Made by a program: the position numbers and the translations under genes. DNA of 64,000 nucleotides from Sphingomonas phyllosphaerae (GTDB lineage: Bacteria > Pseudomonadota > Alphaproteobacteria > Sphingomonadales > Sphingomonadaceae): contig NZ_JAPYKH010000009.1 of the NCBI RefSeq assembly GCF_029623345.1, forward strand, positions 102,250-166,249, written 5' to 3'. This document shows, one piece after another, positions 63,084 through 64,000 of this stretch (position 1 is its first letter; the number at the start of each line of letters is the position of its first letter). The notes beneath the pieces were generated by a model. That model ran no database searches, had not been told where the DNA came from, and worked only from the letters and a program-made list of their open reading frames with translations.

Positions 63084-63913
63084 GCCGTCGAGGACGCAGA
63101 TCGCGTCGCTCGCGAGCGGCAAGATTCACGCATCTCGAGATGCGGCAGTCGCTTGCATAGCCTTTGAGTTCCAGCCATTGAACTGATTGTCCTTTGCGGG
63201 CTACGGCGTTCTCGTTTGCGGCTCTGTTTTTGCGAGAAACGCGGATGTGGCTGCGTGCAGAAGTGTCCATAGTGCGGTATGTCGATGTGATGGCAATTAT
63301 CGACTTCGAGAACGCCGACTCGGAACACGGCATGTGCACTGTACAAGCGCCTCGAGCGCGCGAAAGCGGTTTGGACCCGATCCGTGATCTCCATTCAGGC
63401 CAGCAGCCGTGATGAAGGCTGCATCAACAAGCCGGACACACGGAAGCATCTAAACCCGCGCGCCAAAATCTCTGCAACACCCCCTTGCATCCAGAGAGGC
63501 GTCCACACCCGGACAGGCAGATCACGGCCCCTTTTCAGCCGTTCGGCGCTAGCAATGCCAGGATGGCAGCTACTGGGCCGCTTGCGGAGCGACAGCTTTT
63601 CCTCAGTCGCGTGTGAAAGCGGACCTCCGCAAAGTGGCAGGACGCCTCTAGTGCGCTTTGTTCAAAATCTTCGCCATCGCAGATGTCCCCTTGCGAGTGG
63701 TGTCTATAGCGTTTGGCAGCGCGGCGGACGACGACCGACTTGCCCGACTGCCGGGCGAACAATCGCGACGGTCTTAGTCATGGCGCAGTCGACCAGCGTG
63801 TCCACCAGGGGATCGAAGCGCCAGCCGCCGCGGCACCAGCGTGGACTCGCGGTTCCGGCCGGCGCTCGCGGCACGTCGCAAAATCGCGAGGTCCGGCTTC
63901 GAGGCGGCGTGCG
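63084..63913. other. Gene-poor stretch to the window end
   Basis: I see no supported gene in about 830 bp. Several frames of 60-75 codons exist on both strands but none shows family motifs. A minus-strand frame (63706 and beyond) is open to the window end through the hexamer repeat. Confidence 0.5.

Positions 63914-64000
<87 letters not shown>

Noticed and set aside
63704..63800. ParA-like N-terminus (MTKTVAIV on the minus strand)
   Set aside because: The P-loop KGGxGKT does not follow and the frame ends after about 25 residues.

Overview
The window is GC-rich DNA with alphaproteobacterial, probably sphingomonad, character: CopA/CopB-type copper resistance, GTG starts, many 4-bp ATGA/GTGA gene overlaps, and SDR/AKR/LysR-rich accessory content. 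The taxon is inferred from gene content only; there are no rRNA or tRNA genes and no CRISPR array. Much of it looks like accessory DNA: metal resistance, then redox/xenobiotic genes, then a strip of decayed genes, then a probable defence island.

Region 1 (1-13541), copper and metals. A CueR-like MerR regulator and a CopA-type Cu(I) P-type ATPase form a minus-strand operon behind a well-formed 19-bp-spacer MerR-type promoter. A 16-cysteine copper storage-like protein follows, convergent with copCD. Diverging from copC is a three-gene membrane signalling unit (small anti-sigma-like protein, periplasmic metal sensor, ECF sigma) in the order of CnrY-X-H. It leads directly into copA (multicopper oxidase), copB, a PepSY protein, two DUF305 proteins and a DUF411 protein. 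A divergent pair closes the region: a MerR regulator, and a minus-strand operon for a glutaredoxin-MauE fusion, a membrane or secreted protein and a Cys-rich peptide, sharing a mer-operator-like promoter.

Region 2 (13542-18263), arsenic cassette. arsR-arsC-arsB-arsH lies between two nearly identical 182-bp direct repeats that have inverted-repeat ends. A serine recombinase gene follows.

Region 3 (18264-50064), redox and detoxification. It holds short-chain dehydrogenases, aldo/keto reductases, quinone oxidoreductase, cupins, carboxymuconolactone decarboxylase-like proteins, isochorismatase-like proteins, an FAD monooxygenase, a carboxylesterase, two MFS exporters and three LysR regulators. 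A PaoABCD-like periplasmic aldehyde oxidase set (XdhC, Fe-S, FAD and molybdopterin subunits) is followed by an extra orphan molybdopterin subunit. The general theme is oxidation and reduction of reactive aldehydes, quinones and xenobiotics.

Region 4 (50033-51756) is decayed: an SDR fragment, an ester cyclase with an atypical N-terminus and the tail of an oxidoreductase.

Region 5 (51757-63083) is the most novel part. On the minus strand are a 1320-residue NACHT/STAND-like NTPase ending in a PD-(D/E)XK-like domain, a 127-residue unknown, and a SEC-C protein with a nuclease-like core. On the plus strand are a DUF3883-like EVK protein overlapping a small HEPN-like protein, an unknown ORF, and a DUF3800 protein. 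This fits an anti-phage defence island, but function is inferred from motifs and context. The window ends inside a GCCGTT hexanucleotide repeat.
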